Position numbers and translations under genes: made by a program | Origin: Nyssa sinensis | Lineage: Eukaryota > Streptophyta > Magnoliopsida > Cornales > Nyssaceae | Direction: 5' to 3' | Length of the DNA stretch: 64,000 bases | Assembly: GCA_008638375.1 (NCBI GenBank) | Contig: CM018035.1 | Coordinates: forward strand, 34,816,824-34,880,823 | In this document: one piece after another, positions 1 to 10,790 of the stretch | Layout of the letters: every line of letters starts with the position of its first letter | Numbering within the stretch: position 1 is the first letter of the stretch | The notes under the pieces: model-generated | Databases searched by the model: none | What the model was told of the DNA's origin: nothing | The model's input: the letters and a program-made list of their open reading frames with translations, nothing else

Positions 1-579
1 TAGGAAAAGGAAACAGGAAAAATGGAGTAGTAAAATTGTACGAAATAGAATTGAAAAATTTAGGGTTTTCGGATGAACAGTGTCGACCCTCATGGGGAAG
101 ACGACACTGTTCGGGTCGGGTCAGTCTATGGGTCGGTTACGGGTTCGGGTCAAATCCGGTTATGGGTTTATCTAAACGATGACGTTTGGAGATTTAAAAT
201 TTTAAATTTTAAAATAGTTAGGGCTGACGTCATCATGACGTCAGCATTACGTTTCAAACCAACCAAACCGGATTGGTTCAATTAAAACCGGACCGGTTCA
301 CTTTAAATATGACTGAACCCACTGGTTTTCTTATTTAATTAAAACCAAATAAACCAAACCTTTTCTTAATTACGGTTTGACCCCAGAAATTCTCCGAATT
401 TACATTATGGCCCAATTTTTGGAAAAATTATGCAATTAAGCCCCTGGAAAAATAATTAAATAATTAAATAATTAATTTAATTATTTAATAAATAAAAGAA
501 AATTTCTATTATGCCCTTGGGTCATTAATAGGGCAAATAAAGTCCAAATCAGACGTATGAATAGTGAATTTTTACTATT

Positions 580-1230
580 TCAAATATTCTGAGACTAATA
601 ATAGGGTCCGTTTTACGAGACGGGGCCCGAAAAATAAAGACACGAAAAGAGGTAAATGACTAAAATACCCCTTGACCAAAATCAACAAGTTATTAGTATA
701 TTCTTACTATCTCGGACCTTCTGAGTCCATTGGTGAGGTCCTCGACATGAGATGGAGTCCCGAAAAATTTGAGACCCTTAATTATGTCAAAAATGACCAA
801 AATGCCCTTCTCCCTAAACAAGTCAAACGAAGTCCAAATTTAATAAATAAATAGTAAATTTCTACTATTTCAAACATTCTAAGACTGATGGTAGGGTCCA
901 TTTTTCGAGACTGGGTCCCGAAAAATGAAGACGCATGAAGGGGTAAATGACCAAAATACCCCTTGTCCAAAATTAACAAGTTGTTAGTGTACTTTTACTA
1001 TCTCGGACCCTCTAAGTCCAATGGTGAGGTCCACGACATGAGATGAGGTCCCGAAAAATTGGAGACCTGCAAAGGGGTAAAATGACCAAATTACCCCTGG
1101 TACCCTTAAAGCCAAAATGAAACCGGAGGAGGCCTAAATTGACTTTCTTTGACATCCTGGACTCAATATTGGAGTCCAAATTATGAAACGAAGTACGAAA
1201 AATGTGACACGTAAAATGGTAAAGTCCATT
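580..1230 (+). repeat. Dimeric about 292 bp repeat array inside LTR
   Basis: Five related blocks follow one another near 580, 709, 871, 1001 and 1156. Each holds a GGTCCR box, a run like GTCCCGAAAAAT, a GACACG- or GACGC-like box and then GGTAAATGACCAAAATACCCC. Blocks 1 and 3 resemble each other most (offset 291), as do blocks 2 and 4 (offset 292), so the unit is a dimer of two diverged monomers of about 145-160 bp. The same boxes recur in the other chromovirus LTRs, for example 18480-18990, 53880-54130, 60200-60700 and 63290-63720. Confidence 0.7.
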
Positions 1231-2762
1231 CGGCCCAAAAGAAGTGTCTAAATAAAAAGACGTAAAATTTGATGAATAGCATCTGTCAGATGACTATAAA
1301 CTGAGATATTGCCGAAGTATTAAACTAAGGCAAGTACGGGAAATAAAGTACGAGAAGACACGACGCGTTAACTTGACAAGTAAATAAATTTAATTTAAAG
1401 TTAATGGAACTACCAGAAGAGTATAAGTTGAAATAAATTAAGTTTCTAACACATTAAATTGTGTCGTAGGTTAAAAGTACAAGTTGAATTAAGTACGTGC
1501 GAAGTTTATAGAATGTTAGAAAATCGGTTAGGATAAAATACGATCGAAGCATAAGTTAGGAAGCATCGATAAGTGATATTGCAGTAAATGTGAAGTTGAT
1601 GAGATTGTTTATGAATTGTTCTTAGGAATTACGGAGGAAGTGGGAAAGCGCACTTTAGCACTAACCCTGAAGGACCGAGGTGAGTAACCCTGTATTTGAA
1701 CTGGAGATTTAACTCCATATATTTGAAGAAGTTTTAAGCACAAGTCATTGCAGCCTTTGAATATCAAATTCAGTCTATATATGATTCCGTTCTTTTAAAA
1801 TATTCTGTTACGGCATGCTTATTAAATGTTTTAAATTCAGCTCTTTTCTTGAAAATACATCAGCATGTCTAAATCAATTGCAAACCTCTTTAAAATTCTG
1901 AATTTGATTATCACGTGTATTCGAAGCTTTATTGTAGAATTTATACATTTCATGCTTTAAATGTTCATGAAAAATATCTATTGAAGAAGTCATGTGACAA
2001 ATGTTTTATAAGATAAACGGTACTAAGTACCACCCTATATGATGGTTGAAATCCTTCGGGATTCAACAGTACATGCCCGGTAGAAGGATCTAATCCCCCA
2101 GGCAAATGAGATATCTCCATCGACAGTATTGGCAGTAAAATGGGAGTCTGGTTCGAAACAGATTCCGCCTAATAAAAGAGAAAAGATGACAAGTGATTTT
2201 GAAAATAGAAGTAGGTATTATCCCTATTCTATTTCACGTGTTTATATGCTTTTAAATTGCATATGCTCTATTTGAAGAAAATGTGTATTTAGCTTGAATA
2301 CTTAAATTGTTCAAAGCTATTGTTTTAAGAATGCATATATTCTGTGTTCTAAAATGTACGAGCAATTGGTAGTGAGTATTTCATAAACCCTCATGTGCTA
2401 AAACCACTACCAGTTGAAAACCCCATGACGAATGCAGGAATTACTCACGAGCTTTGATTAGCTTACCCGGATTTTATCCGCCCCCCTTTCAGGTGATTAA
2501 TGGCAGATCGAATTTTTGAAGACATTAAGGATGAACCTAGCTTTTGGGAAGATCTGCTTAAGTAGTTCCTTTGGGAAAAACCACATGAACTTTGATTAGT
2601 ATATTTTGTATTTCCAGATAGTCTAAAGATATGTATTAAGCCCCACGGGGCAGTTGAACTAAGATTGTAATTATAAAGTCTTTTAAGTTTTAGTTATGCT
2701 CTGTATGTATGATTATACATGTATACCGAAATGTGAAGAGCGGCAGTATCGGACGGATGTGC

Positions 2763-2768
<6 letters not shown>

Positions 2769-2799
<31 letters not shown>
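2769..2799 (+). repeat. A31 homopolymer
   Basis: A run of 31 A residues lies within the LTR, about 140 bp before its 3' end. It is not at a terminus and has no SINE or LINE body upstream, so I read it as an expanded simple repeat in the LTR. Confidence 0.9.
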
Positions 2800-2801
<2 letters not shown>

Positions 2802-2941
2802 AGATTTTCACGCTTCCGCAACCACATGAAGCACATCTATTCGATACCGCTACCTATGCGAGCCTTGTCTCGAGGCCTTCGGGCCTCGGGGCGGCGGTCG
2901 CGATCCGGTAATCCGCAAAGGGTGGGTTTCGGGTCGTGACA

Positions 2942-3576
2942 TTACAACTTCTTCCAATACTACAGTTTTAGTCATTCTTATATTCTCCCCAATTACAGTC
3001 GTCATTGTAGTACCTCTAGGAATCACGTACCTCTTATATCTTAATTGTGTCCCCACACATCTTTCTAGACATTTGCTACAAGTTCAGCCTCTTTAACCAT
3101 TAGATCCTATTGGTCCTCAAAAGTCATTTAGAATCGTCAATCATTTATCTTTTGAAGCAGCTCGGCTAACTCGATGGAGTATTATTCGCAGTTGGGTTGT
3201 ACAATCATCTAGTTCAACATGATTCATTGAATTTCACCCCAATAGTCATTCATCATACGGCAGTCTCCAAAAGAATTATCATAACATTTATAATGTCATC
3301 TTTAAGAGTCTCGTCTATTCAGTAGTTATCTCTCGAGGCTCTATTTGTCTGTACTCTGTTAGGGTCTACTTATGATTCACTCAAGAATCCTCATATTTCT
3401 GATATGTCACCAAGTTATTCGGAGTCTCAAATTCATCATGTCACCATGTGTTTGACCATCCTTATTGTCCACGAGTCATCAAACCCAATCATAATATAGT
3501 CTTTCTCAGAGACTGTTAACCTCAATAATTAAACACATTATCGTCCCCCAAAAGCCAATGATCAATTAATCATTTA
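2942..3576 (-). mobile_element. Internal fragment of a family A chromovirus
   Basis: This stretch is a close copy of 13105-13736 in the complete family A element. Both start at ACAACTTCTTCCAATAC and keep the same order up to AATCATTTAA. The orientation matches the complete element (- strand). No frame is open. The left side abuts the LTR ending at 2941. The right side switches abruptly at about 3577 to reverse-oriented LTR sequence, which marks a rearrangement breakpoint. Confidence 0.75.
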
Positions 3577-5211
3577 AAGGCTAGACAGTTGTGTTCAATC
3601 ATAGTTTCACTTTATTCTTCATGGATGATATTTAAGTGCCAGATTTGTGATCAATCACATTTCCATCTGATGCCAGTTAAGACCTTCGGGTCTAGATATG
3701 ACCTTCGGGTCTAGACATAATTTACTTTGGATCCAGATATGACCTTCGGGTTTAGTTAAGACCTTCGGGTCTAGATATGACCTTCAGGTCTAGTTAAGAC
3801 CTTCGGGTCTACATATGACCTTCGGGTCTAGTTATGACCTTTGGGTCTAGCATCATGGCATCGCAGATTCGTTGCTATCAGTATCTTATATTGTTGATGT
3901 TATCGATATTTGTAACTTGAACATATTCATGTTTATGTGTGACTTTGAAACTTCACAGCTTTTATTCAGCACATATGATTATATTGTCAGACAGATTTTC
4001 CTTGTTTATCTTTGAATTTCTTATCCTCTGATGATCATAGATGAGTTCAGTATTTATGAGTGGCTAGCATATCTGCATTTATCCTAATTCTTTCATGGAT
4101 AGTGCCTCTATTCTTGTACATATGACAGAGCAAAGGAGAATTACTTACTGAGCTTTAGTTAGCTCACCCCAAAATTACCACCCCTTTCAGGAAACGAAGT
4201 TGTAGAAGAGCCGCAGCAGTAGCAGTAGCAGTAGCAATAGCAGCTATCTAAATAGCAGTGGACATACTTTTGAAGTTGCAGGGTAATGCTTAGTACAGAT
4301 AGTTTTATAGCTCACCCACGTTATCCACGTCCTGGAAAGATTAGTTGTATTAAGAAATTTTGTATTCCGCATTTTGAGAACACTTTATGTATAACATGCA
4401 ACCTTACCAAAATATTTATTTAAGTCTTCCGCATATTTAGTTGTTGCATGATAGTGAAGACTATCTGTACTAAGCATTACCCTGCAACTTCAAAAGTATG
4501 TCCACTGCTATTTAGATACCTGCTACTGCTACTGCTACTGCTACTGCTACTGCTGCGGCTCTTCTACAACTTCATTTCCTGAAAGGGGTGGTAAGTTTGG
4601 GGTGAGCTAACTAAAGCTCAGTAAGTAATTCTCTTTTGCTCTGTCATGTGTACAAGAATAGAGGCACTATCCATGAAAGAATTAGGATAAATGCAGATAT
4701 GCTAGCCAGTCATAAATACTGAACTCATCTATGATCATCAGAAGATAAGGAATTCAAAGATAAACAAGGAAGATCTGTCTGACAATATAATCATATGTGC
4801 TGAATAAAAGCTGTGAAGTTTCAAAGTCACACATAAACATGAATATGTTCAAGTTACAAATATCGATAACATCAACAATATAAGATACTGATAGCAACGA
4901 ATCTGCGATGCCATGATGCTAGACCCGAAGGTCATAACTAGACCCGAAGGTCATATCTAGACCCGAAGGTCTTAACTAGACCCGAAGGTCTTAACTAGAC
5001 CCGAAGGTCATATCTAGACCCGAAGGTCTTAACTAGATCCGAAGGTTTTAACTAGACCCGAAGGTCATATTTGGATCCAAAGTAAATTATGTCTAGACCC
5101 GAAGGTCTTAACTGGCATCAGATGGAAATGTGATTGATCACAAATCCGGCACTTAAATATCATCCATGAAGAATAAAGTGAAACTATGATTGAACAGAAC
5201 TGTCTGGCCTT
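3577..5211. repeat. Fold-back of two LTR fragments, 0.73-0.75 kb arms
   Basis: The left arm, about 3577-4304, is the reverse complement of the right arm, about 4459-5211. Matching marks are the CTG/CAG-rich stretch (4205-4235 and 4515-4555), the 19 bp array (3685-3850 and 4920-5110) and the outer end (AGGCTAGACAGTTGTGTTCA against its complement near 5192-5211). The loop of about 154 bp is further LTR sequence, oriented like the left arm. Both arms come from the first kilobase of the family A LTR, joined head to head. Confidence 0.8.
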
Positions 5212-6811
5212 TACAGCCCTAGGTACGAATGTACAACAAGAATTCAATATACAAATATACCATCATGATCAATATATATGTATGAACATCATCAAATGCT
5301 TCCCACATGATAGAACAATATCGATGTGGTTCTATAAATTCTGATAACCGTGTAAGGAGTACAATAAGCAATGTATATGGAAAGAGCTATGACTTGGCTT
5401 GGAATGTAGCACATACAGAGATCAGAGATTACTTACACTTTTTACTGATCCTTAGAATTCAAGCTATTCCCTCTCCTTTATCTTTTGACGTGCTTGTCAT
5501 TGGAAATGTACTCAGTCTATAATCATAACTCATCTATGCTATTTATTCAAATTTGCTTATCTTGGCTATCAGTATCTTAATTACTAATTTGGATGTCATC
5601 ATTGTATCCGGAACGTTGAATACAAGTGGTTTAGGCTTTTACGGATCTTAAATCGGACTTTTGGATTGAAAAGGGCAAAACTGTCATTTTGTATTTTACA
5701 TGTCTTTTATTCCCGGGACCTCTTTTCAACATTTTGACCTCACCATTGGTTCTAGAAGGCCCGAGATAATAAAAATTGACTATTTATTTGCCTCGTTTGG
5801 ACTTCGTTTGACCTACTTTTGACTTAGGGGTAATTTCATAATTTATTAAATTTTCTGTTGGGCCTCAATGGGATTTCTCATAAATATTGGGGTTGGTTTG
5901 CAATTACCAATAGTTCCGGTCTGAACCCACTGGTTTAGTGTTAGAAACCCTAAACCGGTTTAAACCCCCACTGAACCGACCGGTTCAGGTGAACTCAATC
6001 AACAAAATGGCCCACGATTTTCCGACCTTTACTCCGGTTGCCACTTCCAGCGCCGGTCGTCGGAACTGCCACCTTTCCCCACTGTTTTCCACCTCATTTG
6101 ACGTCCATTTCCTCTGATTTTCATATCAAATTACCTCTAACAATCTCAACAACTCGTTTAAACTAGATTTGACCTGATTTCTTACCGTTTCCGGCACCCA
6201 TAATCAGTTTTCCGGCCACTGCTCTACCTCCGGCCAACTCAGTTTTCTTACACATTCCGTTGTCTATTCTTACTGATTTTCATATCAAATGATCCTAAAT
6301 CTTTAGTCATTTAGTTTAGACCTGTTTTAGACCACTACAATATACAGTTTTCAATACCCAGTTAGCTATTCCGGCCATGCACCGGTGACAAATAATTTGA
6401 CCAAACTTGGTCATTCCGAGACCATTTTAACTGATTCAAGTTGCATTGGACTCCTGAAGATGTTTCCTACTCGTTTCCAGTCTTAAAATTAAGATTAATT
6501 CGACATACAAAAATCTACCATTGTTGACCTTGCACCTAGTCTGAGTTTCTTGATTTTTCTTCATGCTTCGGTTGCTTATTTTTAGCATGCATTCATGATA
6601 AATTTTAAGAGAGAAGTTTAAGAAACTAACATGGATTAATACCTGTTTGGTTGCTGCTTCTTCCTCCTCAAACTCTCGGTTTCTCCAAACTGCTATTTCT
6701 TTCTCTCCCTAAATTTCCTGCTTCTTCCGTTTTCTTTCTCTCTTTCTAACCTTCTCTCTCTCTCTCTCTCTTTATCTCTATTATTTCTTACCAACTCCAC
6801 CGACTTGGACA
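4452..6811 (-). mobile_element. Truncated family A LTR
   Basis: This region is colinear with about 7069-9402 of the family A LTR, so it lacks about 250 bp at one end and about 690 bp at the other. It breaks off within CCACCGACTTGGAC, where the complete copies continue CAGTGACAACGCC, and after five bases the next full LTR starts. It carries the same (CT)n tract, CCGGTTCA boxes and 19 bp array as the complete LTRs. Confidence 0.75.
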
Positions 6812-6815
6812 AATC

Positions 6816-9800
6816 TGACACGACCCGAGACCCACCCTATGCGGATCTCGAGCCGTGCACCCGATCCGACATTGGGTGTCGAATCAAGGGTTCTTATCTT
6901 GCTACACAATCAGTGTCACTAACATGCAAGAACTAAATATGCGGAAGACTTAAATAAATATTTAGGTAAGGTTGCATGTTATACATAAAGTGTTCTCAAA
7001 ATGCAGAATACAAAATTTCTTAATACAACTAATCTTTCCAGGACGTGGATAACGTGGGAGTGCTATAAGACTATCTGTACTAAGCATTACCCTGCAACTT
7101 CAAAAGTATGTCCACTGCTATTTAGATAGCTGCTACTGCTACTGCTGCAGCTCTTCTACAACTTCATTTCTTGAAAGGGGTGGTAAGTTTGGGGTGAGCT
7201 AACTAAAGCTCAGTAAGTAATTCTCTTTTGCTCTGTCATGTGTACAAGAATAGAGGCACTATCCATGAAAGAATTAGGATAAATGCAGATATGCTAGCCA
7301 GTCATAAATACTGAACTCATCTATGATCATCAGAAGATAAGAAATTCAAAGATAAACAAGGAAGATCTATCTGACAATATAATCATATGTGCTGAATAAA
7401 AGCTGTGAAGTTTCAAAGTCACACATAAACATGAATATGTTCAAGTTACAAATATCGATAACATCAATAATATAAGATACTGATAGCAACGAATCTGCGA
7501 TGCCATGATGCTAGACCCGAAGGTCATAACTAGACCCGAAGGTCATATCTAGACCCGAAGGTCTTAACTAGACCCGAAGGTCTTAACTAGACCCGAAGGT
7601 CTTAACTAGACCCGAAGGTCTTAACTAGACCCGAAGGTCATATCTAGACCCGAAGGTCTTAACTAGACCCGAAGGTCATATTTGGATCCAAAGTAAATTA
7701 TGTCTAGACCCGAAGGTCATATCTAGACCCGAAAGTCTTAACTGGCATTAGATGGAAATGTGGTTGATCACAAATCTGGCACTTAAATATCATCCATGAA
7801 GAATAAAGTGAAACTATGATTGAACAGAACTGTCTGGCCTTTACAGCCCTAGGTACGAATGTACAACAAGAATTCAATATACAAATATACCATCATGATC
7901 AAGATATATGTATGAACATCATCAAATGCTTCCCACATGATAGAACAATATCGATGTGGTTCTATAAATTCTGATAACCGTGTAAGGAGTACAATAAGCA
8001 ACGTATATGGAAAGAGCTATGACTTGGCTTGGAATGTAGCACATACAGAGATCAGAGATTACTTACACCTTTTACCGATCCTTAGAATTCAAGCTAGTCC
8101 CTCTCCTTTATCTTTTGACGTGCCTGTCATTGGAAATGTACTCAGTCTATAATCATAACTCATCTATGCTATATATTCAAATTTGCTTATCTTGGCTATC
8201 GGTATCTTAATTACTAATTTGGATGTCATCATTGTATCCAGAACGTCGAATACAAGTGGTTTAGGCTTTTACGGATCTTAAATCGGACTCCTGGATTGAA
8301 AATGGCAAAACTGTTATTTTTTATTTTACGTGTCTTTTATTCCCGGGACCTCTTTTCAACATTTTGACCCCACCATTGGTTCCAGAAGGCTCGAGATAAT
8401 AAGATTTGACTATTTATTCGTTTCGTTTGGACTTCGTTTGACCTACTTTTGACTTAGGGGTAATTTCATAATTTATTAAATTTTCTGTTGGGCCTCAGTG
8501 GGATTTCTCATAAATATTGGGGTTGGTGTGCAATTACCAATAGTTTTGGTCTGAACCCACTCCCACTGAACCGACCGGTTCAGATGAACTCAATCAACAA
8601 AATGGCCCACGATTTTCCGACCATTACTCCGGTTGCCACTTCCGGCGCCGGTCGCCGGAACTGCCACCTTTCCCCACTGTTTTCCACCTCATTTGACGTC
8701 CATTTCCTCCGATTTTTCATATCAAATTACCTCTAACAATCTCAACAACTCGTTTAAACTAGATTTGACCTGATTTCTTACCGTTTCCGGCACCCATAAT
8801 CAGTTTTCCGGCCACTGCTCTACCTCCGGCCAACTCAGTTTTCTTACACATTCCGTTGTCCATTCTTACTGATTTTCATATCAAATGATCCTAAATCTTT
8901 AGGCATTCAGTTTAGACCTGTTTTAGACCACTACCATATACAATTTCCAATACCCGGTTAGCTATTCCGGCCATGCACCGGTGACAAATAATTTGACCAA
9001 ACTTGGTCATTCCGAGACCATTTTAACTGATTCAAGTTGCGTTGGACTCCTGAAAATGTTTCCTACTCGTTTCCAGTCTTAAAATTAAGATTAATTCGAC
9101 ATACAAAAATCTACCATTATTGACCGTGCACCTAGTTTGAGTTTCTTGATTTTTCTTCATGCTTCGGTTGCTTATTTTCTGCATGCATTCATGCTAAATT
9201 TTAAGAGAGAAGTTTAAGAAACTAACATGGATTAATACCTGTTTGGTTGCTGCTTCTTCCTCCTCAAACTCTCGGTTTCTCCAAACTGCTTCTTTCTTTC
9301 TCTCCCCAAATTTCCTGCTTCTTCCGTTTTCTTTGTCTCTTTCTAACCTTCTCTCTCTCTCTCTCTATCTCTATTATTTCTTACCAACTCCACCGACTTG
9401 GACCAGTGACAACGCCACCTGTAGCTTCGGTTACATGCACTGCACACTTGTTCATGCATGGCTGCCATGCAGCTTGTAATTCTTTAGCCCTCGACACCTC
9501 ATCTCCTACTCATTCTCTCTCTCTAATTTCAGTGTGCCAATGCCCACCGATTTGAGTCTGCTTGCCCACGGTTTTCTTTGATTCCTGATTCATATACTTA
9601 TGTGATTTGTATATACATATATAATATAATCTTACATATATATGCATGCAATCCATACACCTACACACGTACACATCCCACTACACCTCACACAGCTGCA
9701 CATATATATATGTATATATACTGCTATATATATATATGCATATAGGTATATTTTCATTTATTTATTTATATTATTATTCTTATTTTATTTCTTTTTTTTT

Positions 9801-10087
9801 TCTTTATACCACATTCTTCAGTTTCCTCGTCTCAGTTTTGGAATCGAATCGTTTGATTATTTCTCGATTGGCATGTTCTATTGGACAGTTGACTGTCGCT
9901 CGCCCATTTTAAAATTTTTCTTAGCTTATGATTGTTATTCTAATATTTTGACAACCTAATAATTCAATTTAAATTTGAAACTTATTTACGTCATAATTTG
10001 ACTTACAGCTGAAGGTCACATATCATGGCTCGATCCAACCCGGGTTTACCTCGATATAAGTGTCATATCCCGGGTCGGGACATTACA
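6816..10087 (-). repeat. 3' LTR of family A element
   Basis: This 3,272 bp LTR on the - strand starts at 10087 with TGTAATGTCCC and ends at 6816 with GTGTCA. It is nearly identical by eye to 13969-17175. Most of the 65 bp length difference is explained by three extra copies of the 19 bp repeat (11 units here, 8 in the partner). It holds a (CT)n tract near 9350-9370 and TA-rich simple sequence near 9600-9740. A 71-codon frame at 7937-8152 recurs in all three LTR copies, but I read it as chance. Confidence 0.85.
7511..7745 (+). repeat. 19 bp tandem repeat (TAGACCCGAAGGTCTTAAC), 11 units
   Basis: Units alternate between endings CTTAAC and CATATC and are interrupted once by a diverged unit containing TGGATCC. 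Each contains GACCCGAAGGTC, an imperfect palindrome able to form a short hairpin. Other copies of the array lie at 3685-3850 (8 units, reversed), 4918-5115 (9) and 14677-14852 (8). Confidence 0.9.
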
Positions 10088-10101
10088 TTCTTACCCCCTT
10101 A
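10088..10101 (-). other. Polypurine tract of family A
   Basis: Read on the - strand this is AAGGGGGTAAGAA directly before the LTR start TGTAATGTCC. It is the expected plus-strand priming site at the end of the internal region and fixes the element on the - strand. Confidence 0.75.
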
Positions 10102-10339
10102 AAAATAAGTTTGTCCTTAAACTTAGCGTTCTAACTCCGAGGTTTTCGTGGTTTCTTTCACATCGTGGTATGGCTCGAACAGAGGTTTCATTAACTAGAT
10201 CAAACTTTTCTACTGAGAATCAAGTTTTACAGTCATATTAAATCAAGTTTTACAGTCACATCAGATCACGTTTCTATTTTTCCAATATTCCTAAGAGTAT
10301 CTCAAACCCTCACATGAATTTCAATTTCTCTAAGAATTT

Positions 10340-10790
10340 CGATTTCTTTCTATGGTCTTCCATAAAGTCAAACCATCTCCCTGATGTAAAGCTCAACTAG
10401 TTGTCCTAAGGTCTGTGTTGCCTTGGTCGCGAGAAAGTGAGTCATATTGGTAAGTTTATCCACAATAACGCATATGCTGTTGCTTTTTTTTGACGTTTTG
10501 TTGGCAATCGTGACACAAAATCTGTTGTCATGCGCTTCCATTTCCACTCTGATATTGGAAACGGCTACAAGAGTCCTCCGGGCTCTTGGTGTTCAACCTT
10601 AATTTACTGGCACACTATACAATGTGCAATATACTCAACTATGTTCTGGACCACCAGTAAGTATTTCTGCCATTACGATACATTTTGGTGTTTCCTGGGT
10701 GTATGACGAATCTTGAATGGTGTGTCTCATCTAGAATCTCCTTTCTAGTTTCTGGTATGTCTGGCACATAAATTTGGTCTTAGTAATACA
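10340..10790 (-). pseudogene. Chromovirus integrase remnant
   Basis: Conceptual translation of the - strand, allowing frame changes, gives pieces of a Ty3/gypsy integrase in the correct order. First is an N-terminal zinc-domain piece (KEILDETHHSRFVIHPGNTK, near 10690-10750). Next is a region corresponding to the start of the catalytic core (near 10510-10590), then VDKLTNMTHFLATK (near 10428-10470) and finally LVELYIREM (near 10380-10405). These match the general chromovirus pattern of a histidine zinc domain followed by a VDRLTKSAHF-like core strand. Several stops and frameshifts break it. It lies near the 3' end of the internal region, as expected for pol. Confidence 0.75.

Larger units (their letters stand above)
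1..2941 (+). mobile_element. Chromovirus LTR (B-like), 3' part, start outside window
   Basis: This is a non-coding LTR on the + strand. Its right end reads GGGTCGTGACA, the complement of the TGTCACGACCC terminus seen on the - strand LTRs elsewhere in the window, so it ends at 2941. Its reverse complement is a diverged relative of 17176-20496; for example, the segment around 2350-2400 (CGAGCAATTGGTAGTGAGTA) matches the complement of about 17345-17375. Several stretches recur in other LTRs here: CCGGTTCA-rich boxes near 280, GTCATCATGACGTCAG near 228, and the block at 580-1230. There is an A-run at 2769-2799 and a short GC-rich tail near 2875-2905. No reading frame looks real. The 5' end lies left of the window, so I cannot tell a solo LTR from a 3' LTR. 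Confidence 0.65.

Noticed and set aside
2769..2799. A31 run considered as the tail of a SINE or processed copy
   Set aside because: There is no element body with box A/B upstream and no flanking duplication. It lies inside a continuous LTR.
5307..5522. A 71-codon frame beginning MIEQYRCGSINSD, repeated at 7937-8152 and 15046-15261
   Set aside because: It occurs because the three LTR copies are nearly identical. Changes among copies are not biased to silent sites, there is no known motif, and its position inside LTRs makes a chance frame the simplest reading.
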